From: Ficedula albicollis
Lineage: Eukaryota; Chordata; Aves; Passeriformes; Muscicapidae
Assembly (NCBI RefSeq): GCF_000247815.1
Contig: NC_021674.1
Coordinates: 10,920,793 to 10,984,792, forward strand
Direction: 5' to 3'
Length of the DNA stretch: 64,000 bases
The notes beneath the pieces were generated by a model. That model did not search any database. It had not been told where the DNA came from and worked only from the letters and a program-made list of their open reading frames with translations. Every line of letters starts with the position of its first letter. The stretch's first letter is position 1. The translations under genes were made by a program, and so were the position numbers. Shown piece by piece: positions 52,193 to 64,000 of this stretch.

Positions 52193-53835
52193 CCAATGCC
52201 AGCCCACCTTTTATTCATGCAGTAGCTCCTCTTGAAGTCAATGGACCCATTCTACTCCCAATTATCCAAGGTTTTTTTCCAGATTCAATCTGTTTAGAGT
52301 GGGTTTTCCTGTACAACAATTCATAGAGGAGTTACGCCTGAAGGAGTTGAGCTGTTATTCTATCTACAATTCAATGAGCCCAACTCCTCTCTATTAGGAT
52401 CTGATCCAAAACCAAGCTGAACTGACGGGAGTCTCCAGTTTGTCTTCATTAAGCTTTGCCCAAAGATGAACAGTGTAACATCAGTGTAAGAACTCTATGA
52501 CTGTGAAAGGAATAATGTTTAAATTTTCTGTAGGTAAACAAGTGGATAAATGAAGAAAAGTAGAGACTAGAGGGAATAAGGAAGGAGGTCTGTGATTGTG
52601 TCCATGCTTTTTCATGAAATATGAATAAAAAGGTAGAGGAACTAGGAAAAATTACTCAAATTTTTCAGAAGCAAGTCAGGAATTTAATTTTCTGATTTTT
52701 TTCAGGAGTTTAAAGTGTTTAATTTTCAGAAACATCTAAGTGCAGTGACTTTAGTTTCCATTTTAACATATGTCTTGAAAAATCCCATTGAATGCCTATC
52801 TGCTTCTCCACACCTCTTTGAAAGTAAGTTCCCATTAAAAACAGTGACTTGCATACTGTGGCGTCTAACTCCAGTGGATGCCACACAAAGAAATATTTGG
52901 AGGTTAAGAGCAGAAAGCTGGAAAAACTGCTCTGCTACAATGACTCTGTCCCTTTTGGTATTTGAGTTGGTTCTTTTAGCAGAAAGCTGGAAAAACTGCT
53001 CTGCTACAATGTCTCTGTCCCTTTTGGTATTTGAGTTGGTTCATTTATCCAATGCCAGCCCACCTTTTATTCATGCAGTAGCTCCTCTTGAAGTCAATGG
53101 ACCCATTCTACTCCCAATTATCCAAGGTTTTTTTCCAGATTCAATCTGTTTAGAGTGGGTTTTCCTGTACAACAATTCATAGAGGAGTTACGCCTGAAGG
53201 AGTTGAGCTGTTATTCTATCTACAATTCAATGAGCCCAACTCCTCTCTATTAGGATCTGATCCAAAACCAAGCTGAACTGACGGGAGTCTCCAGTTTGTC
53301 TTCATTAAGCTTTGCCCAAAGATGAACAGTGTAACATCAGTGTAAGAACTCTATGACTGTGAAAGGAATAATGTTTAAATTTTCTATAGGTAAACAAGTG
53401 GATAAATGAAGAAAAGTAGAGACTAGAGGGAATAAGGAAGGAGGTCTGTGATTGTGTCCATGCTTTTTCATGAAATATGAATAAAAAGGTAGAGGAACTA
53501 GGAAAAATTACTCAAATTTTTCAGAAGCAAGTCAGGAATTTAATTTTCTGATTTTTTTCAGGAGTTTAAAGTGTTTAATTTTCAGAAACATCTAAGTGCA
53601 GTGACTTTAGTTTCCATTTTAACATATGTCTTGAAAAATCCCATTGAATGCCTATCTGCTTCTCCACACCTCTTTGAAAGTAAGTTCCCATTAAAAACAG
53701 TGACTTGCATACTGTGGCGTCTAACTCCAGTGGATGCCACACAAAGAAATATTTGGAGGTTAAGAGCAGAAAGCTGGAAAAACTGCTCTGCTACAATGAC
53801 TCTGTCCCTTTTGGTATTTGAGTTGGTTCTTTTAG
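52193..53835 (+). repeat. direct tandem duplication, unit about 856 bp (787 bp shared)
   Basis: 52193-52979 matches 53049-53835, both from CCAATGCCAGCCCACC to GGTTCTTTTAG. One difference was seen (TTCTGTAGG against TTCTATAGG). The left copy alone has an extra 69-base segment (52980-53048). The matching 155- and 112-codon open frames at 52715 and 53571 are the same sequence seen twice and have no recognised domain. Confidence 0.97.
52910..53047 (+). repeat. nested 69-bp tandem repeat
   Basis: 52910-52978 and 52979-53047, starting GCAGAAAGCTGGAAAAACTG. It is present only in the left copy of the 856-bp duplication, so it arose after that duplication, or the right copy lost one unit. Confidence 0.93.
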
Positions 53836-56800
53836 GGCTGATGTGGATATTTGTGCACAGTGCTGCCCTATGCCATGTAGAAGTTTTCTCAAGTACTCAG
53901 AAAACTTAACCTTTAGCTTCACGTAAAGTGAGATTTACAGTGGCATGAAGGTGCAAAGGGAGCTTATGATAAGATTTGAAATTTTCTTCCATTGATCTTT
54001 CATTTTTAAAATATGAAATGTCTGATTTACTTCCCCAGTGTGTGCAAATAAGCATGTTTCACTTTTTAAATTCCTTAATCACCTTGTGTGTTTGTAAAAG
54101 GTCCCTTTCTGCATGGAGAATTTTAAAAAAGGAAATCTAACATTCAATTTCAGTATTTTCTCAAAACACCTAAATCTCAAAATGCTTATTTCTACTTGTA
54201 TTTTTCTGGGTTCCTGTCTCCGATGGATTTTTCAGATGCGTTTTACGTTGTGTTATGATGTTTCTAATTTGGGTGATGAAAGGTTAAAAGATACGCCTGT
54301 ATGAAATTACTCAGTGGCTCTTGTGAACTAACATCAGAGCTTATTGAGTATGATCACTCTGTCATTTGCTTTGGCTATGGGAAAGCTTTCAGATACAGTA
54401 GGACTAAGCTGGAATCCCCAGAGCCTACTACAGAATTTGAAGTGGGGTAAAAACACATAGTTTCCTTGCCTAAGACCTGTTAGCCATCTGTAAAGAGACG
54501 ATGCTCTGGAAAATGTTGTTTTTCTTTGGCTGCCCTTTAGTCAGACCTTCTCACTGCTGGCATTGTGCAGAGTCAGCTTAAAAGGTGTATTTAGCATTGA
54601 GGGATTTGGTAAATACAGCTTTATTGTGCTTCATATTCCGTACAGGGCATTCTAAAGAGATGAATAATAAGTGTGAACAGGAAGAGCAAGTTTCCAGTCC
54701 TGTCAAATTAATTAGAGCAGTGTAGAATGAAGTGAGGTTTGCCATTAGGTAAGTTCAAAGTAGGCAAAGGGAATCAGTGAGGCATATACAAAAATGTTAC
54801 CCCAATTCTATTATTATTGTTTTCTTTTGAATCAGAGATAAAATGTAGCTATGTTTTGTTAACCATAGCAAAACCTCTTTCAAATATTGTGTGTAAAAAT
54901 AAAGTAAGCTGGATAGCAAAGTCCTGCTGTGGCAAAAGCAAAAGTTGCCAAGCAATGACGCTGCCCTTAGATCTGCTGTTCGAGAAGTGTTTGCTTACAG
55001 TTTTAAGGGAATTACCGACACCAAGCTTAATGTCATTTAATTCCATAAAGACATTTCAGAGACTGACTCAGCTCACAGCTGTAAAACAGTCCCTCTGATT
55101 TGCCAGCTGCCTCCTTCATAATTTTCTGCGACTTGCCTTTTTCCTTACCACAGCCCAAAAAAGCCATTCTTAGTGTCATACTTGGGCTCTAGTTCATGTC
55201 TTTTCCTAAGTCTTTTCAGACAGTCATCAACATGGCAGGTAAAAAAGGGTCTGATCCAAATCCTGCTTCAGTCAGTGGAAAAGATTCCTGCTGAATGAAG
55301 TGAGAGCTGGATGAAATCAGTAGACCCTCTGTTCGTTCCATCCCCAGACAGGAGTAATCTCTATTGTGCATTTCTAAGCTCTAGGATGAAATTACTCAAA
55401 TTCTGGGGCTACTGCTTCTCCTGAAAACTGGTCCCCAGACTAAACAGATCATCTGATAAGAAAATTGTTTCCCCTTTTATCACAATCCACATCCTCGATT
55501 TTCTTTCCCTGAAAAGTCTTTATTTTTACTGTCCCTCAGTTTGTTTTCATATTTGATAATTCAGCATATAACATATTCATCCTGCACTTTGCATTTTTGT
55601 ACATTTAGGCATTTTCATGCTTCTTTCTAAGTAAGCTCTTTGTATTTTTGGAGCATTTTATTATTCTTCTGTGACTTCCCTCCAATGCATAAATCTTTCT
55701 CTCTCTTGCATATCATATCTGGAGATGTGAACTCTTTACTACAACATACTACAGCAACTATCCCCATGGACAAGAATATTTGGGTGAGATTAGGTTGATT
55801 CCTAGCCACCCTACGCTAGTTTTTGGTAATAAGGGGAAAAAAGACAGTTCCAGGCTCTGATTTACGTCATCCTAAAGAAGAGGTTTAAAACAGGTGAGAC
55901 TGTGTCCTAAAAGGTCCGTTTCTCTACTGGGAGGCTTACAAACGAGTCTATTAAGTCCAGTGTGGCTGTAGAATACATTTACCATAGACATATTCCATCC
56001 CATGAAGTGAGTCACGCCTTTGGAAATGTGCAACTGGAAATGTTATTCAAAGTGGCTTGAAAGGAAATTAATGTTATGTCAAACAAAATAAATCTGTTGT
56101 GAAAAACTTATTCCATTAACTTCTTATCCAGAGAGGCTGACAAGTATTAGGCTTTTTTAGAACCTTGGAAGCTCCTCCTTTGATGTTTATAGAATGGAAG
56201 GTTGCGGTTGCTGCTGTTTGTGTTGAAAAGTGTTACAATGAAGACGCACCAGACCTCTAACATGAATTAACAAAAAACTATGCTGAAACAGGAATGAAAT
56301 GTTTCAGCATTCCCTGCATCCCATTGTCAGCTTAGCGTCAGGTTTCTTTTTTCTAATTTTGGTTAATAGACAATTTCAAACTTGTTATGCTCAGCCTGAT
56401 TCAGAGCAAAGTCACACATTAAATGTGGGATTTCCACCCAAGTTGACACACTGGAGTCTGCTTGCTCTCCATTTTGTTTTCCATACACAGCCTTCTTCAA
56501 TGTTTACTTTTGTTCCTCTCTTTTAAAAGAATACAGGAATATTCATTCCAATTTTCTTCTACTTATCGTCTTTTTTGAAGCTCCAGTTCACATGTCACCG
56601 TTGATCTCTGATAAGTACAGCTTGCTCTCTAGTGATTCATGTGCTGTACTTGACTGTGAGGGTCTGGGAAGAAACACAGAAGGTCAGGGAGTAAATCTCG
56701 TCCTTATATATTTTCGTCCAAAATTTATGTGATGTGAATTAGCACTGCTCAGCTGACTATTGCTGTGTGCCTCTAAAGAGCTCAGATCTCACCATGGTAC

Positions 56801-57655
56801 ATTTCTGTGGCATTTAAACCCAAGGAAAAGGCACATCACTGAATGTTGTCTCGTTTTTAGAGTGGTACAGTGGCATGTCAGTTCATTGAAAGAAAACATG
56901 ATGAGGAGAGCTTCAGAAAGAGTGACATTGCTACAAGTAGGCTTTTGCCACTGATTTTCTTTCAGCTCCCTAACTTCTGTTTTTGGCAGCCAAGGAACTC
57001 CTGCTCCAGGACCTGCAGAGGGAAGTTTGTCCACAAAGAGAATAGTTTTGGTGCTGGGGACAATAAGAGGTTTGGGGCCTGAGAATTAGAAGCAGACACT
57101 CCCTTCTCTTTTTGAGAGGATTTCAAAATCCTTTGGGTTTAAATCCAAATTGGGAAAAAAAAAAAAAAGAAAAAAAAGATGACATTTTACAATTGCAAAA
57201 CCCTCCATAAAACTGAGCGATCTTCTCCCCACAGCTCCATCTGAAACAGATGGAAATTTCTTTAGTGAAGTGACCACTTAATTAAAAGTATGTGATACCA
57301 AATTAATACCATTTCAGCAGGTATTGGGAAGACAAATGAAGACTGTCTAACCTTCTCCAGGTGTCTAAGACAACTATCTATTGTTTTTTAAGGTGTCTGG
57401 CAGCTGTTAAGTAATTCAAAATTATGCTTGTCAGCTCCCAAATAGAAGAAATAAATGAACACAAAAGAGCAAGATTTCAATTAAAGTTCATCATGTAAAA
57501 CAGGCCTCATGCCTCCCCTGACCACAGAGATTAGCTTTTGTGTCTGGAATTGCATTTAATAAACCTCCTCCCTTGACATGGAACATCTGCTCCCTTTAGG
57601 ACTATTGTTTTACACCCATAAATAAAACATAAAATTATATTTTTGTCACTCTTCA
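53836..57655. other. intergenic, nothing recognised
   Basis: AT-rich sequence without a credible gene. A phrase GGGTCTGATCCAAATCCTGC near 55248 recalls old amniote repeats but is not classified. Confidence 0.5.
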
Positions 57656-57743
57656 GGCCAGATCTTCAGCTGGCATAAATCAATGCCAAGCAGTCAACCT
57701 CAGCAGAGCTCTGCTGACTTAAACCAAATGAGGATCTGGCCCT
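57656..57743. repeat. fold-back element with terminal inverted repeats (MITE-like, ancient)
   Basis: The ends GGCCAGATCTTCAGCTGG and CCAAATGAGGATCTGGCCC are imperfect inverted repeats, and the centre holds a perfect 16-base palindrome CAGCAGAGCTCTGCTG (57701-57716). The outer GGGCCAGATC-type ends are familiar from palindromic elements scattered in bird and reptile genomes. Transposase origin is not shown here. Confidence 0.6.
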
Positions 57744-60700
57744 TGACGCTTTGGTGCTGAAGAAAATAATGGGTCTGGGCAGAGTGTGTGGGACATTGTT
57801 TATCAGAGAATGTGTGTGAAACTACATGGAGCAAGTAACACAAAGCATGATTGATCTCTCCAGCATATTTTAGCACTTTTTTTTTTCCAAGTGTTTACTG
57901 AAACCTTTTAGGTAGTGCAGTCTTCTCAGATATCATTTTATGTTTGAAAAGCTTTCTAATTCAAAATGAAAAGTTACGCACCGCTCCAGTGAACCTCTAG
58001 CTTCAATTACTTGCTGAGCAAATGGTTGGCCTGCATTTTTACCAATGTTTATGGTGCTTGGCAATTTTTCAGTAGCTACTTTACCCTGATATGATTAATT
58101 TCTTGACTAATATGAGGTTTTGCATGTGTAGAGCTAAAATAATCCTACAAGGCAGAAGAGAAATAAAAGAGCTTTTGTGTTTCAGCTTTAAAAACATTTG
58201 AAATATAACATCACAATTTTAAGCGTGCCAATGATAATACAAGTTAGCCACGGATGAAGACTACCACAAGAGACATGAAGTTCTTGATGGGATTCAGTAG
58301 CATGAAAGCCATTACTTGGCTAGTAAGGTGAGTACAGTAGATCACAGCCAGGCAGCCTCAGGAGCAGGGAAGCAAGAGACAAACCTGGAGCTCATCATGC
58401 ATGAGTGCAGCAACAGAAGGAAGAATAGCTACTGGTACTTGTTTACTTTCATAATGCCAGATCCTTCTCTACAAGCCAGTATCCCTTTGTACCAGGAGTG
58501 TTGACACGTATAAACTTCCCTGAAGTTAAAGGCAATATAACTTAAATAAGTTAATTTTGATTTTAAAATATGTTTTGACTTAAGCACCAGAGAAATCTCA
58601 CTGGTCAGGCTGGAAATCTGGGTTTGTGCTTTGCCACCTTTATCAGTATCAAATTTTACAGTAGGAGACTAGATAATGCCACAACCCTAAAAAGACATAT
58701 TTTTGACAGGATATGAGGAGAATGAGGTGCCCAACCACTAATGCACTGTAAAGCAGAAAGACATTTCCATGGGCCCTGGCACCCAGGTCTCTTTGGGCTT
58801 TTTAAAAGGTGAGATATGGAGCATTATCACCAAGGTGTCTGCTTGTGCCACACTGAGGGATATAATCACTCTGATTCAGTTCATCATGTAGAATAAGACT
58901 CTGAATGCAAGCACATCCTCTTCAGTCATTTAAGCTAAAATATTGTGCTGTAAAAGGCATGAGGCTCATAGGTGGGCATGTGATCCCATGTGCTGATTCA
59001 TGGGGCATACCATCTTCAGCAGAAGTTGCAAAACAGATCACTGGAGGTAGCTACTTCTTAAACCACCTTCAAAGGAAGCCCTTAGTTACCTTCAAAACCC
59101 CAACCTCCATATTTTTATTTAAAACAATGACACACTTGTCAACTTAATAGAACATATGTCTATATTGCAAATTCCAGTAGTGACACTAGCTTTAAATGAG
59201 CTAACCATAAATGAGCCTGCTTTCTGGCAGGATAAATTTTCCTACATAGAGCTACCACTGCCAAAAAGCAGGGTAAATTAGTCCTCTTGATGCTGTCTGC
59301 TGTCTCATCTTAACTGTGTCCAGTATCCACAATGGTTCATTTACAGCCAGCTTTGGCATTTCTGCATTGTCATGTGCACATACTCAGAGCAATATTGTTA
59401 TTATTGCCTTAACATCTACAAAAACACAGGAGCTGAGCCAAACAAGGGATAGTTACCTTTTACATTTGCCTTTTAGCTCAGAGAAGGGGGACCAAGTTAG
59501 AGGGGATAACACAGCAGCATAACCTCAGTGATTTCTGCTTACATGGGAAGTACCCAATGGAGATGGTTATCTTGGGTGGTAATGAATGCTGAGTCATCCT
59601 GAACACGAGAAATTACCTTACACAAAAATATGCTACAAAGAAGCACTTGATGCTGAGACTTGGGAGATTTTTTGATTTATGACTTTTTTAAGTCAGTCAG
59701 TTTTAAGTTAGTGCTTCCTTTTTTCTTTATTTTAAAATAAAATGGCAATACATGTGGGATTAATTGATCTGCCCTGGATAACTCAGCCAGTTTGGTAATT
59801 CAAGTTCTAAAGAGACCTAATCAAAACATTACTCAGGTTTTAGCACTCTTACTTAATATCTAAAGACAATGTTTTTGCAGATCTCGAACATTTTGAGTGG
59901 TTTTGAATGAAAAAGACAATTTTAAAAATTAAGAAACTTGTTAGAACATAAGCTGAATTAGCTGAATTCAAAACTAGTCCTGAAGTAACATCTATGCCTG
60001 AAATGCAAAGTAGTGTGGAACTTCACAAGGCACCTACATGGACAAAAGAAACAGAACATTGAGGAAAGTTCAATCTATACTTAAAATTTCAGATCCTTGA
60101 TAGGTAGGAAATTACTCAGTATGGATACGCTTATCCACTTCCATTGACACGAAATGCTTAAGGCAGGATGGCTTGTTTCAGTCAAGTGAAGTAAAATAAA
60201 TTATGCTGATAAAACTGGCACCTCTGCATCTGACAAGGAGCACACTGGCACAGCTGTTAGGCAAAAAAATTACACCCCATTTAAAACCCACATGCCAGCA
60301 AGATCTCTAACAACAATTGTAAATATACCATGTTAACAGAATTCTATAGGTTTCAGAAATTAATTTCATCCAGTAGCACAGCATTTTATAACCAGACAGT
60401 ACAAAACATGAGAATCCACTTAGAATTTCTGGATGACTTATCTGATCTTCCTCAGTACCATGAAGAGTGAAGAAGACAAGTTTAAAATGCCCCAGTGCTA
60501 TCCAGTTTCGGTGTCAGTGTTCTGCCTTGTCTAGTGTTTGCAGAAGAAAGTAGCAGAGCAATGAGCATGTAATGAAATCTCCTCCAAAACTTGAATGCAG
60601 TCCTTTCTTTTTCTGTACTTATTTACAGATCAGATGTATAAGCAACTGAGAGCTAGAAATAAAAGGACCTCTGAAAAGTTTTATGTCCTCCAAACTATGC

Positions 60701-61439
60701 ATGTCAGGTGGCAATACTGGGCAGTTATTTTTTCTGTAGAAATACATAAATTTTTGTGCCATGAAAATATTTTCTCTAGAGAAAAAAAAAAACAGAAAAA
60801 CAAAACAAACAAACAAACAAAAAAAAACACTAGTTCATCACTGGCAATTTTATGAAACATATATAAATTTGCAGGAATTCTGATTCATGTCTTTGATAAG
60901 TTGAGATGACAATTTATTTTTTTCTCCTGCCCAAAAGAAAATAATGAGTGTATTAAAATATGCTCACATTTTTAGGTTTTGGTGGTCTGGATTTTTTTGA
61001 TTTTTTTTTTTTTTCAGATAGTGGAGGGGTGATGAGAAGGACCAGACAGAAGATGTATGGCTAGAGATCTGTATAAAAATCCAGACAAGGTAAAATTTTG
61101 GTATAGCACCAACAAACCACAAAGGGCTGGGTAATTTCAGGAACAGCATTTGCCAAACCGAACATTACATTTTTACCAAGGTAAGGGCCAGCATGTGATG
61201 AGAAATGCTGGAGTTGAGCACGTGCACATGGCTGGGGGGCAAGGGGCACACACACCATTTTCTGAAGGTGGAATTCCTCACTACTGTGCGTTCCCTCCCC
61301 AATTAAGGGTTGAAATGAGCCACTGGAATCTACTGTATATCCTGGGGAAATGAATGCCCTGGCTGCTTTCCAACTCATATTTCTGTATTTCTACAGCAAA
61401 CAAACAATAGGCCAAAAGTAGGATGTTGTATGTTGCTCT
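57744..61439. other. intergenic, nothing recognised
   Basis: No credible gene. An A-rich low-complexity tract with CAAA units lies at about 60781-60829, and a T-run of about 14 bases near 61002-61015. Confidence 0.5.
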
Positions 61440-61553
61440 GGGAAAAAAAAAAAAAAAAAAAAAAAGGGAAGTATTGATAAACTGAGATTAATTTTTAGGG
61501 AAAAAAAAAAAAAAAAAAAAAGTGAAGTATTGATAAACTGAGATTAATTTTTA
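61440..61553 (+). repeat. 56-58 bp tandem repeat carrying poly-A runs
   Basis: Two copies of GGG, a poly-A run (23 bases at 61443-61465, 21 at 61501-61521), and GAAGTATTGATAAACTGAG with AATTTTTA after it. Copies differ in A-run length and one base (GGGAAG against GTGAAG). Confidence 0.93.
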
Positions 61554-62925
61554 CAAAAATGTTTATATCAAGTGCATATGGTTTGCCTCTTGGCCATTGT
61601 GGAAATGTCAGGGGTTTAATTGGCAGCTGTGAATAGCAGCACCTGCAAACAGCTCAGGGCTTGTTCCTGTGGTCTGGCAACATTCTTACTTTATGCTTTA
61701 AATAAAGGCTTACTCACTGAGACAGAAATAACTGACAGTGGATGATTGATGATTGCCCATCACGCAATGGGCTGACATCTACCATTCACTGAATCCATTT
61801 ACAATTCCACTTCCAAATTTCATTAACAGGGCCAAGACATCTAGGAACAGGATTGATACAGATGGCAGCTCAGTTACAGGGTTCAGCTGATGCTGATCAT
61901 ATGTTAAGCATGGAAAACAGATTACTATGAGCTCCAATATATCTCATGTGATACATTTTGGAAACCCTATCTGTTTACTCCAGGTAACCTTTTATAGTTC
62001 TATTTATCCTGCCTCATTTCAAACCAGATAGCAATTTTCCATAGTGGAGAATTTATAGCGCCATTTACAACACACGTTTATAAAAGACTTACCTCCATGA
62101 AATATTAAGACAAGATTTTGACATTCTAAATGTTCCCTTTTTGCTTAAGAAGGATCAAAAAATGTAAGCACGTAATATCTGTGGTTTATTTCATCACAAA
62201 TATCCACTTATGAGCAAAAGAAATGGCTCACTCACCACCACACACCTGTGTAGATCTCAAACCCCAGTGGCTGCGGAGCTCAGGGGCAAATAAAGAAATT
62301 TCCAACTAGAGGGGCTGGTCCCTCGTTGCTCAAAACTCTTGCTAACCTCTGTCTGAAATGGAATATAGCATCCTGCTAGTCCGTGTTTTTATCTCAAGTT
62401 CATCAGGTTCATGGGCTGTTCTTCAGGAAGGCTGAGGAAATTCAATTTTCCATTTTCATTAAGAAGCTAGGCCAAATATCAAATCTGAAGTTCAGTTTTC
62501 AAATACCACAAAGTCTGGAGTTGGTCAGACACAGGATTTCAAGTCAGCTCACTGTTAGTATTAGGGACACTTCCAAAATTCAGACCCCCCTTCAGATCAA
62601 GGGCTAAGGCTTGGATACTTCTCCTTTGGTATTTGGGTGGAGAAGTAGAAAGTGCTGATTTTACTTTGGAAAAAGAAAACAATCAAAGCTTAAAAACACT
62701 TATAATAGCCTATTCTATGCAAATAAACAGCCTTAAATAGTCCAAAGCAAGGAGAGTAAGCAGAGCAAAATCCAGGTATATCTCATCCAAGTAATTAAGT
62801 GTGTCCCTTTCTGTGTTGATGCAACATAGAAGCATGTGCCAGAAGCTTCAAGGAGACAGTCTTAATTTTCACATCAGTCCACAAGCTTAATTTTAATATC
62901 AGCACAGCTTTCAAAACTCTCTGAC
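61554..62925. other. intergenic, nothing recognised
   Basis: No gene or repeat recognised. Confidence 0.5.
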
Positions 62926-63908
62926 CATACATTAGACCCTTTGCCAGCTGCTCTATCCATTTCTTCCTTCTTGAAGTCATTGTAGCTTCACCCTCTTCCA
63001 CTGTGCCATTAGTAAGGTCTTCTGAAATCCAAACTTGTGCTATTCTTACTCATACAGCCAAAAGATGGTGCAATGAAAACTGATGTTAATGTAGATCTTT
63101 AGCAGGTGCAGAGATTGCCAATTTCCAGGCTGACACCTGCAATGGCTTTCCTGAAATAGCTCTGTTTCATCTTAGACCTTCTGAGACAAATCCATTCCTT
63201 CCACATTTCATTGAACTGTGTACATTTAGGCCACTACTTCAACCTCCCTACATAATTGCATGCAGTCTATCTTTTAAAAAATCAGTGGCTCTTTTTTTAT
63301 TATTATTGTTTAAAGCAATTAAAGACAATCACACACAAACTCAAGAATTAACATTGTGCAAATATTTATACAGAAGCTAAAGCTAAGGCTTTCCCCCCCC
63401 CTTTCTAGATGAAACATACATTAGACCCTTTGCCAGCTGCTCTATCCATTTCTTCCTTCTTGAAGTCATTGTAGCTTCACCCTCTTCCACTGTGCCATTA
63501 GTAAGGTCTTCTGAAATCCAAACTTGTGCTATTCTTACTCATACAGCCAAAAGATGGTGCAATGAAAACTGATGTTAATGTAGATCTTTAGCAGGTGCAG
63601 AGATTGCCAATTTCCAGGCTGACACCTGCAATGGCTTTCCTGAAATAGCTCTGTTTCATCTTAGACCTTCTGAGACAAATCCATTCCTTCCACATTTCAT
63701 TGAACTGTGTACATTTAGGCCACTACTTCAACCTCCCTACATAATTGCATGCAGTCTATCTTTTAAAAAATCAGTGGCTCTTTTTTTATTATTATTGTTT
63801 AAAGCAATTAAAGACAATCACACACAAACTCAAGAATTAACATTGTGCAAATATTTATACAGAAGCTAAAGCTAAGGCTTTCCCCCCCCCCCTTTCTAGA
63901 TGAAACAT
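62926..63908 (+). repeat. direct tandem duplication, unit about 489 bp
   Basis: Copy 1 is 62926-63414 and copy 2 is 63415-63905 or so, both starting CATACATTAGACCCTTTGCC. The only difference I see is a C homopolymer, nine in copy 1 (63393-63401) and eleven in copy 2, a site prone to slippage. The junction is a short CAT microhomology. Confidence 0.97.
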
Positions 63909-64000
63909 GGAATTTTTTTCCAGAAAAAACATTGTCCAGTTTAGCTAAAGACAGCAGCCTTCCTTGCCACCCCATTATGTAAAAAGCACCATGCTTCTTT

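Noticed and set aside
52715..53909. Two similar open frames suggesting a duplicated gene
   Set aside because: They are the same non-coding unit seen twice in the 856-bp duplication; identity extends equally through flanking DNA, so it gives no sign of coding selection.

Overview
The window looks like nuclear DNA of a bird, most likely a passerine. Three things point there. CR1 retroposons are the main interspersed repeats (two younger copies and one ancient remnant). A tRNA-Ile-headed SINE with a CR1 tail lies at 45751-45898, which matches the design of the passerine SINE family TguSINE1. A solo LTR of a type abundant in birds lies at 39638-40751. The window is AT-rich, intron-bearing and gene-poor. 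I see no operons, CRISPR arrays or bacterial features.

Only one gene can be supported: ETAA1 (Ewing tumour associated antigen 1, an RPA-bound activator of the ATR checkpoint kinase), on the + strand. Five coding exons, at 27533-27670, 27935-28011, 29515-29633, 29932-32042 and 33770-33885, join in phase into 852 codons plus a stop. The ATR-activating segment with its key tryptophan and the C-terminal RPA32-binding helix are both present. The first coding exon is missing or incomplete. A 62-base GC-rich piece at 26061-26122 could be its 3' end.

Layout: 1-12.5 kb is AT-rich sequence with only faint ancient repeats. 12.54-14.07 kb is a decayed CR1. 14.1-21.6 kb shows nothing recognisable. 21.6-22.5 kb is a minus-strand CR1. 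22.48-26.2 kb is GC-rich and is interrupted by 3,458 consecutive C residues (22603-26060), very probably an assembly or sequencing artefact sitting where the ETAA1 promoter and exon 1 are expected. A plus-strand CR1 (26.2-26.8 kb) lies in intron 1. ETAA1 and its 3' UTR occupy 27.5-35.0 kb. From 35 kb to the end there is no recognisable gene, but there is a striking series of nearly identical direct tandem duplications (units of about 1057, 856, 489, 172-188, 84, 69, 69 and 56 bp), an LTR carrying a pentanucleotide expansion of about 113 units, a SINE, two fold-back elements and a purine-rich stretch.

I found no convincing undescribed biological system. The points most worth a second look are the poly-C block over the ETAA1 5' end, the cluster of young-looking tandem duplications, and the expanded ATGTT array inside an LTR.
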